64,000 nucleotides of DNA. Source: Hyphomicrobiales bacterium (GTDB lineage Bacteria > Pseudomonadota > Alphaproteobacteria > Rhizobiales > Xanthobacteraceae). Under the pieces are notes generated by a model. It ran no database searches and had not been told where the DNA came from. It was given only the letters and a program-made list of their open reading frames with translations. This document shows, piece after piece, positions 1 to 8,476 of this stretch (position 1 is the stretch's first letter; every line of letters starts with the position of its first letter). The stretch spans positions 107,962 through 171,961 of the forward strand of contig WHTM01000005.1 of NCBI GenBank assembly GCA_009377755.1, read 5' to 3'. A program made the translations under genes and the position numbers.

Positions 1-785
1 CCGAGCCGAACCTGCAGAACATCCCGATCCGCCGCGAGGACGGGCGCAAGATCCGCAAGGCCTTCATCGCCGAAGAGGGTCACAAACTGGTGTCCGCCGA
101 TTACTCGCAGATCGAGTTGCGGTTGCTCGCCGAGATCGCCGACGTGCCGGCGCTGCGGCAGGCGTTCCGCGAGGGGATCGACATTCATGCGCTCACGGCG
201 TCGGAAATGTTCGGCGTGCCGGTGCACGGCATGCCGGGCGACGTGCGCCGCCGCGCCAAGGCGATCAACTTCGGTATCATCTACGGCATCTCGGCATTCG
301 GTCTTGCCAACCAGCTCGGCATCGGCCGCGAAGAAGCAGGCGCCTATATCAGGAAGTATTTCGAACGCTTCCCCGGCATCCGCGACTACATGGAGGCGAC
401 CAAGGCCGCGTGCCGCGAACAGGGCTACGTGACGACGCTGTTCGGCCGCAAGATGCATTATCCGGAGATCAAAGCGAAGAATCCCTCGCTGCGCTCCTTC
501 AACGAGCGCGCCGCCATCAATGCGCGATTGCAGGGCACGGCCGCCGATATCATTCGGCGCGCGATGATCCGCATCGACCCGGCGCTCAAGAAAGCGAAGT
601 CGTCAGCGCGCATGCTGTTGCAGGTGCATGACGAATTGATCTTTGAAGTGGCGGAGAACGAGGTCGAAGCGACGCTGCCGGTGGTCAAGCGCGTGATGGA
701 AGACGCCCCCCACCCGGCGCTCACGTTGCATGTACCGCTCTCCGTCGACGCCCGCGCCGCATCCAATTGGGACGAGGCGCACTAG
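1..785 (+). CDS. polA: DNA polymerase I, C-terminal part (5' end outside window)
   Basis: Family A DNA polymerase for Okazaki-fragment processing and repair synthesis. The frame is open from the window edge (first full codon at base 3) to the TAG at 783-785, about 260 residues of the polymerase domain. It begins inside the conserved EPNLQNIPIR stretch. Motif A follows (SADYSQIELRLLAE, with the metal-binding Asp), then motif B on the O-helix (RRRAKAINFGIIYG), then motif C (QVHDELIFE). These cover palm and fingers with the expected spacing, so the reading is secure. The exonuclease domains lie upstream. The gene ends normally, and 145 bases without a recognisable feature separate it from the end of the radical SAM gene. 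Confidence 0.97.
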   Translation, partial: EPNLQNIPIRREDGRKIRKAFIAEEGHKLVSADYSQIELRLLAEIADVPALRQAFREGIDIHALTASEMFGVPVHGMPGDVRRRAKAINFGIIYGISAFGLANQLGIGREEAGAYIRKYFERFPGIRDYMEATKAACREQGYVTTLFGRKMHYPEIKAKNPSLRSFNERAAINARLQGTAADIIRRAMIRIDPALKKAKSSARMLLQVHDELIFEVAENEVEATLPVVKRVMEDAPHPALTLHVPLSVDARAASNWDEAH

Positions 786-930
786 ACGACCGATTCCATG
801 AAACCGCTCTGTTACAGTTTTGGACTTCGGAGCGTAAAATGCGGCTGTTTTCGAAGGCCGCATATGATTCGAACTTTGGAAGCGTCCGACGACGGTCCTG
901 GTGGCCGTTTGATTTTCGTGCTCCCACCAA

Positions 931-1986
931 TCAACGTGCGATGACGATTGTGGTGCAGGCACTTTCGAGCTTCGGCAGTTCACGGCTGCTCGCCATACGA
1001 ACCTTCAGCGTTCGCTCGTCGCTGCGAACGACCGGACAATAGGGATCGGGACTGCCAAGCGCGCCCATTAAGCGCCGCCGGCCGGCGCAGCCACCGCTAC
1101 ACGTCTCCCGATAGCCGCAGCTCGCGCAGGCTTGGGGCGTCGCACGCGCGGCAGCGAACGGCTCGGTGGCGATAATATCAGCCCCGAGATCAAGAAGCAG
1201 GTCGAGCGGCGCGCCGGTGCCTGGCCAATAAACGCAAGGTTGCACGGTCGCGCGCGGGGTGACCCGGACCGTCGCCACTCCACAGCCACCCTGCCGCGGC
1301 GGCATGCCGGCCATTGCCCGCACGAGCGGCTCGCCGATCGCGATCACGTCGGTGCGCGCGAACAACGACTCAAACCCCTGCCAATACTCCTCATACGAAA
1401 GCGCGAATTTGTCGGTTCGCACCGACTGATAGACGTTGATCCGCAACGGCGCGTCATACTGTTTCACCACCTCCGCGATGCCGGCAAGGCGGGCGAAATT
1501 TGAACGCATCATCACCGCAATGAATGTCACCGGGACACCGAGCCGGCGGCAGCGCTCCGCCTGCTCGTGCAAGAGTCGCCAATTGCCGGTGCCGCGCTGA
1601 GCGTCTTGTTCGGCCTCGGTCGTGTAGTCGAGCGAGAATTCCACATCCTTGAATGCGGTGACTTGCTGGTCGTCGAGAATCTCAATCGAATGACCATTCG
1701 AGGTGATTGTGAGCTTGATCGGCTCATGCCTCAGAAAGTGTAGCAGTTGAGGAAATTCGGGATGCATTCCGTTTTCGCCGGTCCCGAGATTGACCGAGCG
1801 CACGGGAATGCGCCGCATCACTGAGCGCACTTGGTCGAGCGCCAGGCGATCGACGCGCGTCGGATCACGGTAGCAAAAATTGCACGCGAGATTACACTCG
1901 TTCGTGAGTCCGATCCCAAGTGCGAAGGCACGCTCGGCGACCGTCGCCGACTTGCCCTCACTCGATCGTGAAGCCGCTAACGCCAT
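931..1986 (-). CDS. radical SAM / SPASM domain protein (selenium-type locus)
   Basis: Predicted radical SAM enzyme of 351 residues. The 4Fe-4S/AdoMet motif is Cys31-x3-Cys35-x2-Cys38 (ECNLACNFCYRDP), followed by a GTGENGMHPE segment typical of the core. The C-terminal third has clustered cysteines (GGCG, QPCVYW, CASCGYRETCSGGC, DPYC), as in SPASM domains that hold auxiliary Fe-S clusters. ATG at 1986 is preferred over an in-frame TTG at 1995 because GAGGA sits about 10 bases upstream of the ATG. It is transcribed away from the methyltransferase, with 58 bases between their starts. The substrate is unknown; SPASM proteins modify peptides or small molecules. The link to the selenium-type genes is inferred from position. 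Confidence 0.88.
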   Translation of the reverse strand: MALAASRSSEGKSATVAERAFALGIGLTNECNLACNFCYRDPTRVDRLALDQVRSVMRRIPVRSVNLGTGENGMHPEFPQLLHFLRHEPIKLTITSNGHSIEILDDQQVTAFKDVEFSLDYTTEAEQDAQRGTGNWRLLHEQAERCRRLGVPVTFIAVMMRSNFARLAGIAEVVKQYDAPLRINVYQSVRTDKFALSYEEYWQGFESLFARTDVIAIGEPLVRAMAGMPPRQGGCGVATVRVTPRATVQPCVYWPGTGAPLDLLLDLGADIIATEPFAAARATPQACASCGYRETCSGGCAGRRRLMGALGSPDPYCPVVRSDERTLKVRMASSRELPKLESACTTIVIAR

Positions 1987-2044
1987 GATGGTCAAATCCT
2001 CATGGTAGGTTCGCCGATGGATTCTCCGTCACGTTCAATCGGCG

Positions 2045-2887
2045 ATGACACTAAAGACTGACCTCCAACCAGACCAGCAAACGGCCCTCTGGGATGATCA
2101 CGTTGCTGTGTACGAGTCCGTGTTCGAGCCTTTGACGACGGCATTCGGGCGCCGGGCGCTTGATCTGCTCGCGCCCCGCACCGGCAGCCGCATCATTGAT
2201 GTTGGGGCCGGAAGCGGTGGTGTCGCGTTGCTGGCCCAGAGCCGCGGCATTGATGTTCTTGCCATCGATGCCTCGGAACGAATGGTGGAGCGGATTCGAG
2301 AGCGGGCGGACGCGGTGGGTGGCCGACCAGGACGCATTCGTGCCGAGGTCATGGATGGCGCCGCGCTGACGCTCCCCGACGACAGCTTCGATGCCGGAAT
2401 TTCAGTGTTCGGCGTGGTCCTGCTTCCGGACGCGAAATCGGGGGTCCGTGAAATGACGCGCGTGGTGAGGCCCGGAGCGCCGGTCGCAGTCGTTACCTGG
2501 ACCGAAATGGAGCGCTACGAACTGGCGGCCCGCCTTCTTGACGCCATCGCGGCCGTGCGCGGCCCACAGCCTCCTCCGATGACCCTGCCGGCCCAGCTCC
2601 GATTCCGGGAGCCGGCCGTGTTCCAAAGCTTACTCGCTTCAGCCGGGCTCAACGTCAAATCGATCACGCGGCTTGAAGAGCAATGGACATTGCCGTCAGC
2701 GGCGTGGATTGCCCAAAACGTCGCCTTCGCACCGGGAATGTCCGCGATGGTTCGGGGGCTTGGCCATGAGCGCGATGCTGTGATGCAATATTTCGTGTCC
2801 GCGCTTGAACGCGACCAGGGGCCCGGTGAAGTGACCCTTTCCGCCGTCGCCCATACTGGGATTGGGGTGAAACCGGACGCCCAATAA
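2045..2887 (+). CDS. class I SAM-dependent methyltransferase
   Basis: Rossmann-fold methyltransferase of 280 residues in the UbiE/Methyltransf_11 style. Motif I is IIDVGAGSGGVAL (about residues 50-62), an acidic residue closes strand 2 (VLAIDASERMV), and the later DDSFDAGISVFGV segment matches motif IV. The C-terminal half (after about residue 170) resembles the substrate-cap region of small-molecule methyltransferases. The acceptor cannot be read from sequence. It starts 58 bases from the divergent radical SAM gene and ends 124 bases before the transporter operon. A methyltransferase in this setting could methylate a selenium, arsenic or sugar centre, but that is inference. Confidence 0.88.
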   Translation: MTLKTDLQPDQQTALWDDHVAVYESVFEPLTTAFGRRALDLLAPRTGSRIIDVGAGSGGVALLAQSRGIDVLAIDASERMVERIRERADAVGGRPGRIRAEVMDGAALTLPDDSFDAGISVFGVVLLPDAKSGVREMTRVVRPGAPVAVVTWTEMERYELAARLLDAIAAVRGPQPPPMTLPAQLRFREPAVFQSLLASAGLNVKSITRLEEQWTLPSAAWIAQNVAFAPGMSAMVRGLGHERDAVMQYFVSALERDQGPGEVTLSAVAHTGIGVKPDAQ

Positions 2888-3011
2888 ATTGCGGTATTGC
2901 GTGTAACCAACGATTGTCTCCGGACGAATAAATGAGAATGGGACACGCGGAACTGGCCCAAGTCGGCGCCATCTGCCCCTTCGCGCCTGGGGCACAGCCA
3001 GGGAGTGACCA

Positions 3012-3878
3012 ATGAAGCGAGCCATCTTTGCACTCATGCTTGCGGTGCCGCTGGCGGCAAGCCCCGTCCTCGCTCAAAGCAGGTCGACATTCGTCTTTAC
3101 CGCCATTCCCGACCAGGACGAAACGCGCCTGGTCCAGCGCTTCACGCGCGTCGCGGACCTGTTGCGGAAAAAGCTTGGGGTGGACGTAAAGTATCTGCCG
3201 GTGAAGAGCTACCCCGCCACGGTGACCGCCTTCGTCAATAGCCAGGTCCAATTGGCATGGTTCGGCGGCTTCACGGGCGTGCAGGCGCGCAGCCGAGTGC
3301 AAGACTCCGAGGCCATTGCGCAAGGCGCCGAGGATGTCAATTTCAAGAGCTTCCTCATTGCCAATGCGAAGACCGAGCTCAGACCCTCCAAGGAGCTGCC
3401 GAAGGGAATCGCCGGCAAGACCTTCACGTTCGGCTCGCGCTCGTCAACCTCGGGCCGCCTGATGCCGGAATTCTTCATCCGCAAAGAATTCGGAAAGGGC
3501 CCCGACGAGATTTTCGCCCGCGTCGGCTTCTCCGGCGACCACAGCCGCACCATCCAACTCGTGCAATCGGGCGCGTACGAGGTGGGCGTCCTCGACTACA
3601 CGGTGTGGGGGCTGGAAGACAAAGCCGGCAAGGTCGACCATTCCAAGGTCAAGGTGATCTGGGAATCGCCGACCTATCCGGACTACCAGTGGACCGTCCG
3701 CGGCGATGTCGACACGATTTTCGGAACCGGCTTCAAGGAAAAGCTCCGGGCGGCCCTGCTGTCCATCGACGATCCGGAGATCATGAGCCAGTTCGGGCGG
3801 TCAAAATTCATCCCGGCCAAGAATTCGGACTATGCCCCGATCGCGGAGGTCGGCAAGGTCACCAAACTCTTGAACTGA
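3012..3878 (+). CDS. PhnD-like ABC substrate-binding protein, putative selenate/oxyanion type
   Basis: Periplasmic binding protein of 288 residues with a clear signal peptide (Lys-Arg, hydrophobic core, ending near ASPVLAQS at residue 22). The mature protein carries FTAIPDQDETRL, VQLAWFGGFTGVQAR, GKTFTFGSRSSTSGRLMPE and SGDHSRTIQLVQSGAYEVG. These place it in the phosphate/phosphonate (PhnD/PtxB) fold. From memory, they closely match the subgroup annotated in databases as 'putative selenate ABC transporter substrate-binding protein' (TIGR04553). The start is supported by GGGAG ahead of the ATG. The ATPase gene follows after 11 bases. The selD fusion in the same operon favours a selenium oxyanion ligand, but phosphonate, phosphite or arsenate are not excluded by sequence. 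Confidence 0.88.
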   Translation: MKRAIFALMLAVPLAASPVLAQSRSTFVFTAIPDQDETRLVQRFTRVADLLRKKLGVDVKYLPVKSYPATVTAFVNSQVQLAWFGGFTGVQARSRVQDSEAIAQGAEDVNFKSFLIANAKTELRPSKELPKGIAGKTFTFGSRSSTSGRLMPEFFIRKEFGKGPDEIFARVGFSGDHSRTIQLVQSGAYEVGVLDYTVWGLEDKAGKVDHSKVKVIWESPTYPDYQWTVRGDVDTIFGTGFKEKLRAALLSIDDPEIMSQFGRSKFIPAKNSDYAPIAEVGKVTKLLN

Positions 3879-3889
3879 CGTCACGGCCT

Positions 3890-4549
3890 GTGCCCGCATT
3901 GGTGGATTTGCGCAACGCGTCGGCCGGATACGGCGGCCACGCGGTGCTGCATGATATCGATCTGACGATCCATACCGGCGAACGTATCGCCGTCATGGGT
4001 CGGTCGGGCGCAGGCAAGTCCACGCTACTGAATCTGTTGCACCAAAATTTGGCCGAGCGCGTTGCACTCATTCCTCAGGCTGCCGCACTGGTCAAGACAC
4101 TATCGGTCTTCCACAACGTCTACATGGGACGCCTGGACCGGCACCCGACCTGGTACAATCTGCGGACGCTTGTGTGGCCCAAACGCAGCGACGTCTCCGA
4201 AATTGAAGATGTCCTTGATCGGGTGGGACTTACCGATAAGCTGTTTGCCGCGGCCGGGACGCTTTCGGGCGGTCAGCAACAGCGCACGTCGGTCGCCCGC
4301 GCGTTATACAATGGCCGTTCCATCGTCATAGGCGATGAGCCGGTTTCCGCGCTGGACCGCGTTCAGGCCGCTGACATTCTCGCGACTTTATGTGCGAGGC
4401 ACGACACGGCAATTCTGGCTCTGCATGACATTCCACTCGCGCTCGCCAATGTCGACCGAATTGTCGTGATCGACGAGGGCCGGATCGTGCTGGATGCGCC
4501 GGCGCGGACGCTCAGTGCCAGCGACCTCGTGCCGTATTACGGCGGCTAA
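3890..4549 (+). CDS. ABC transporter ATP-binding protein (PhnC-like, shortened)
   Basis: ATPase subunit of the adjacent importer, 219 residues from a GTG start 11 bases after the binding-protein stop. Walker A is GRSGAGKS (residues 37-44), the Q-loop Gln is at about 63, the signature is LSGGQQQR (125-132), Walker B ends at Asp149-Glu150, and the switch His is at 179. All catalytic elements are present. The Walker A Lys to Q-loop Gln distance is only 20 residues, against 38 in the SsuB-like ATPase at 23344-24108, so roughly 18 or more residues of the catalytic-core beta region are absent. Whether this is a subfamily trait cannot be judged here. The permease starts 7 bases downstream. Confidence 0.9.
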   Translation: MPALVDLRNASAGYGGHAVLHDIDLTIHTGERIAVMGRSGAGKSTLLNLLHQNLAERVALIPQAAALVKTLSVFHNVYMGRLDRHPTWYNLRTLVWPKRSDVSEIEDVLDRVGLTDKLFAAAGTLSGGQQQRTSVARALYNGRSIVIGDEPVSALDRVQAADILATLCARHDTAILALHDIPLALANVDRIVVIDEGRIVLDAPARTLSASDLVPYYGG

Positions 4550-4556
4550 CCCAGCC

Positions 4557-6122
4557 ATGACCGCCCGCGCCGCCGTAATTCCGAAGCTCGGCTACCGCTC
4601 AGCAAGTACTCTGTTTCTACTTGTCGCCGCGGCCGCCGTTGTTGTCGCCGATCTCTCGATCACGGCACTTGATCCATGGCAAGAAATTCGGCGGCTGCTG
4701 GCAGGGCTCGTGCAGCCGGACGTTATGTCGATCGAATCCATGAGTGTCGTGTGGACGGTCGCATTCGCCGTGCTTGGCGTTTCGCTAGGCGCGACCATGG
4801 GGTTCATGTTTGCGCTGATCTTCGCGCGCCTGCGATCGATCCGGCTCCTGTGTGCGTTCCTACGGTCCATACACGAGCTGTTCTGGGCGCTACTGCTGAT
4901 CCAGGTCTCCGGACTGGGCCCAACGACCGGAATTCTTGCAATCGCGATCCCCTATTCGGGGATCTTCGCCAAAGTCTTCGCCGAGATGATCGAGGAGGCC
5001 GATCTTTCGGCCGAGCGTGTGCTGCCGACTGGAACCTCGATCGTATCGCGCTTTGCTTTTGCGCGCATTCCCGAGCTCGCGCCGCAATTCTGGACCTATA
5101 CGCTTTACCGGTTGGAATGCGGAATGCGCTCAACACTTGTTCTCGGCTTTATCGGTTTGCCGACGATCGGGTTTCATCTCGATTCGTTCTTCAAGCAAGG
5201 TAATTACGCGCAAGCCGCGGCGTTGCTATTTTCCTTCTACCTGTTGATTGGTTCGCGGCGCCTGTGGGCTCGCCCGGCAACGGTGCCATTGTTGATAATT
5301 GCAAGCCTGCTGGTCCTGCCCGACGCCATCGGCGGCGGTTCAACGCTTGCCAATCTTACGCGCTTCGTGACCCATGAGATTGTTCCCACGCCACTGCGTG
5401 GCGCCGACCTGCTGTCGATCGCAACATGGGCGAGTCTTGCGGCCTGGCTTTCGCCGATCGTCACCGATCAGGTCGTTCCCGGCGCCATCCAGACGCTGGT
5501 TCTGTCACAGATCGCGCTCGCCGCCATGGCGATTATCGCTCTCGTCCTGTTTCCCTTCATCTGCCGCCGCTTTGCCGGCCGAGTTGGGCAGCCGCTCGGG
5601 CGCATCGCACTCGTCGTCGTGCGATCGACGCCGGAATACATGCTGGTCTATGTGTTGCTGCAACTGCTTGGGCCGTCGATGCTGCCGGCGATCGTTGCCC
5701 TATCGCTGCACAACGGAGCGATAGTCGGCTACCTGATGGGTCGGCATGCCGACACGCTTAGCTATCGGGCCGATGCGCCCAAAGGCCTTAATCTATACGC
5801 CTACGAGACCGTCCCGCGGCTCTACGGGCAATTTCTTGCCTATGTGCTGTATCGTTGGGAGATTATTTTGCGTGAGAGCGCCATTTTCGGCATCCTTGGT
5901 ATCTTGACCCTTGGCTACTATGTCGATGCGGCGATAGCGGAAATCCGGCTCGATGTCGCACTGGTCCTAATCATCGCAACCGCCTTGTTGTCGATGACCG
6001 TGGACGCATTGTCACGCTGGTTGCGGCGACGATTGCGGATCGACACCATGCCAACACGGCTGTCTGAAGCTCCGAGCGAGACGCGGCTTGGTCAGCCGGC
6101 TGGTGCGGAGCAAATCGCATGA
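4557..6122 (+). CDS. ABC transporter permease, two PhnE-like units fused
   Basis: Integral membrane permease of 521 residues, about twice the usual length of a PhnE-type subunit. Two homologous halves are visible. Each ends with a cytoplasmic-loop signature: FWTYTLYRLECGMRSTLVLG then GLPTIGFHLD in the first, and FLAYVLYRWEIILRESAIFG then GILTLGYYVDAAI in the second. One polypeptide therefore probably forms the whole transmembrane pathway. The start is the ATG at 4557, 7 bases after the ATPase stop. Its TGA overlaps the ATG of the selD fusion (ATGA at 6119-6122), implying translational coupling between import and selenophosphate synthesis. Confidence 0.9.
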   Translation: MTARAAVIPKLGYRSASTLFLLVAAAAVVVADLSITALDPWQEIRRLLAGLVQPDVMSIESMSVVWTVAFAVLGVSLGATMGFMFALIFARLRSIRLLCAFLRSIHELFWALLLIQVSGLGPTTGILAIAIPYSGIFAKVFAEMIEEADLSAERVLPTGTSIVSRFAFARIPELAPQFWTYTLYRLECGMRSTLVLGFIGLPTIGFHLDSFFKQGNYAQAAALLFSFYLLIGSRRLWARPATVPLLIIASLLVLPDAIGGGSTLANLTRFVTHEIVPTPLRGADLLSIATWASLAAWLSPIVTDQVVPGAIQTLVLSQIALAAMAIIALVLFPFICRRFAGRVGQPLGRIALVVVRSTPEYMLVYVLLQLLGPSMLPAIVALSLHNGAIVGYLMGRHADTLSYRADAPKGLNLYAYETVPRLYGQFLAYVLYRWEIILRESAIFGILGILTLGYYVDAAIAEIRLDVALVLIIATALLSMTVDALSRWLRRRLRIDTMPTRLSEAPSETRLGQPAGAEQIA

Positions 6123-8476
6123 ACAATACGCAGCCCATCATCAAGGACGTCGTCCTCGTCGGTGCCGGCCATGCCCATGTGACCGTGCTGCGCATGTTCG
6201 GCATGAAGCCGATCCCCGGTGTGCGCTTTACGTTAATCAGCCGTGAGGTGCACACGCCTTATTCCGGAATGCTACCTGGCCTGGTGGCGGGACTCTATGA
6301 CTTTGACGATGCCCATATCGATACCGGCCCTCTTGCACGCTTCGCGGGCGCGCGACTTTACCAGGACGAGGTGACGGGGCTCGATCTGAGTGCTCGGCAC
6401 GTGATCTGCCGCCACCGCCCGCCGGTGCCGTTCGACTTGCTGTCACTTAATGTCGGGTCAACACCGAACACCGCGGACACGCCCGGCGCCAAGGACCATG
6501 CCATTCCGGTCAAGCCGATCGACGGTTTCCTAAAGCACTTCAACGCGCTGAAGCAGCGCGTGCTTGAGCGCCGCGGCAGGGCGCGGATCGTGCTGGTCGG
6601 CGCGGGCGCAGGGGGCGTCGAATTGCTGCTGTCGGTCGAGCGAAGGCTGCGGCGCGAGCTTGTCGATGCCAACCTGCCGACATCTAGCCTGTCGTTCTGT
6701 CTGGTCTCCGACACGGCGGACATCCTGCCGACCTTTCAGCCTGCGTTCCGTGAGCGATTCCGAACGATCCTCACGGAGCGCAGCATTGACATCGTGACCG
6801 GCGCGCCGGTGACCCGGGTCGAGGCGGGCCGACTGATTCTCGATGGGCGTGACGCCCTCGCCGCCGACGAGATTCTTTGGACGACGCAGGCCGGACCAGC
6901 GCACTGGCTTGAGACGACCGGGCTGCCGTTGGACGGGAGCGGCTTTCTCAAGGTGGATGAAACCCTTCGCGTTGCGGGGCAAGACAGCCTGTTCGCTGCC
7001 GGCGACACGATTGCGTTTCCCCATCGGGCTTTGCCCAAGTCCGGGGTTTACGCGGTGCGCGCCGGTCCTGTCCTCGCCGACAACATTCGACGCACGCTCT
7101 TGGACCGCCCGCTTCGCCCATTCAAGCCGCAGCGTGAAGCGCTTTACTTGGTATCGACTGGAACGCCCCGCGCATTCGGCACCCGAAACGGCCTCGTCGT
7201 CGGGGGCGATTGGGTGTGGCGCTGGAAGGATTGGATCGATCGCCGCTTCATGGCGAAGTTCAATGATCTCCCCGAGATGCCACAGCCTGCGATCGAGGCA
7301 TCGCCCGTCGCCGATCAGCAGGCGCTGAAGGACATCTCTGCGATTGCCATGCGCTGCGGTGGCTGTGGGGCAAAGGTTGGAGCGACTGTCTTGACCCGCG
7401 CGCTCGGCGGCATCGAGCCCGAGCCGCGCTCGGACGTGATCTTGGGTCTCAATGCTCCGGACGACGCCGCCGTGGTCGATACCGGCGGCGAACGGCTATC
7501 GGTGCAGACGGTCGACTATTTCCGCGCCATTGTCGACGATCCCTACACGTTTGGTAAAATCGCCGCTAATCATTCGCTCGGCGACATCTATGCCATGGGC
7601 GGCGAACCGCAATCGGCGCTCGCCATTGCCACGTTGCCCTATGGTCTGGAGGAAAAAGTCGGGGCCGATCTTTCCGCAATGATGTCGGGGGCCAACGAGG
7701 TGCTGCGCGAGGCCGGTTGCGCCCTGGTTGGCGGCCACACCAGCGAAGGAGCGGAACTCGCCCTCGGCTTCGCCGTCAATGGCCTGGTCTCGCGTGACGC
7801 AGCTACCCGCAAGGGCGGGATGAAAGCCGGCGATGCACTGATTCTGACCAAGCCCATTGGAACCGGAACATTGCTTGCCGCCGACATGCGCGGCAAGGCC
7901 AAAGCGCGGTGGGTCATGGGTGCCATCGCCCATATGCTGCATTCGAATAGAGCAGCCGCCGACATTCTCCGCCGACACAATGTTCGCGCCGCAACCGACA
8001 TCACCGGGTTTGGGCTGATCGGCCATCTGGTTGAGATGGTGCGCGCCTCGGATGTCGATGTGACGATCGTGCCCGACCGGGTGCCGTTTTTGGACGGCGC
8101 CTGCAAAACCGCTGCGCGCGGCATCTTCTCCTCACTGCAGCCGCAGAACGTGCGTCTGCGGCGCGCCATCAGGAACCTCGACGCGGCGGCCACTCATCCG
8201 CTGTATCCGCTGCTGTTCGACCCCCAAACGGCGGGCGGCCTGCTTGCTTCGGTTCCATTCATGAAGGCCGAAGAGTGCGTCACCGCGCTTCGCACAGCCG
8301 GCTACGCTGGTGCAAGCGTGATCGGCACCGTATCGCCGCGGGGTTCGGCGCTCGAACCACTCTCCATTGACTGGGACGGAACGGCGCTTGCGGTCGAGCC
8401 AGCGCAACCAACGTCGAAACAGAAGACCACGCACCCAATGCCGGAGCGGTCCCATGCCAAAGAACCCATTGACTGA
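6119..8476 (+). CDS. selD: NADH-dehydrogenase-like flavoprotein fused to selenide, water dikinase SelD
   Basis: Bifunctional protein of 785 residues. The N-terminal part (about 1-390) is a pyridine-nucleotide-disulphide/NDH-2-like flavoprotein, with an FAD site VVLVGAGHAHVTVLR, a second dinucleotide fold RIVLVGAGAGGVELLL near 160, and SLFAAGDTI near 295. It matches the family that occurs fused to SelD (TIGR03169, from memory). The C-terminal part (about 405-760) is SelD, which makes selenophosphate from selenide and ATP. Its catalytic Cys416 and Lys419 lie in RCGGCGAKVG and align with Cys17 and Lys20 of the E. coli enzyme. Cys is encoded by TGT, so this is not the selenocysteine form. The gene overlaps the permease by 4 bases and the next gene by 23. 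The flavoprotein may supply reduced selenium (inference). Confidence 0.95.
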   Translation: MNNTQPIIKDVVLVGAGHAHVTVLRMFGMKPIPGVRFTLISREVHTPYSGMLPGLVAGLYDFDDAHIDTGPLARFAGARLYQDEVTGLDLSARHVICRHRPPVPFDLLSLNVGSTPNTADTPGAKDHAIPVKPIDGFLKHFNALKQRVLERRGRARIVLVGAGAGGVELLLSVERRLRRELVDANLPTSSLSFCLVSDTADILPTFQPAFRERFRTILTERSIDIVTGAPVTRVEAGRLILDGRDALAADEILWTTQAGPAHWLETTGLPLDGSGFLKVDETLRVAGQDSLFAAGDTIAFPHRALPKSGVYAVRAGPVLADNIRRTLLDRPLRPFKPQREALYLVSTGTPRAFGTRNGLVVGGDWVWRWKDWIDRRFMAKFNDLPEMPQPAIEASPVADQQALKDISAIAMRCGGCGAKVGATVLTRALGGIEPEPRSDVILGLNAPDDAAVVDTGGERLSVQTVDYFRAIVDDPYTFGKIAANHSLGDIYAMGGEPQSALAIATLPYGLEEKVGADLSAMMSGANEVLREAGCALVGGHTSEGAELALGFAVNGLVSRDAATRKGGMKAGDALILTKPIGTGTLLAADMRGKAKARWVMGAIAHMLHSNRAAADILRRHNVRAATDITGFGLIGHLVEMVRASDVDVTIVPDRVPFLDGACKTAARGIFSSLQPQNVRLRRAIRNLDAAATHPLYPLLFDPQTAGGLLASVPFMKAEECVTALRTAGYAGASVIGTVSPRGSALEPLSIDWDGTALAVEPAQPTSKQKTTHPMPERSHAKEPID

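Noticed and set aside
721..933. An open frame continues past the TGA of the first radical SAM gene, raising the idea of selenocysteine read-through
   Set aside because: The residues before the TGA (ESACTTIVIAR) show no CxxU-like pattern, no SECIS-like hairpin was seen, and open frames of this length are common by chance in such GC-rich DNA.
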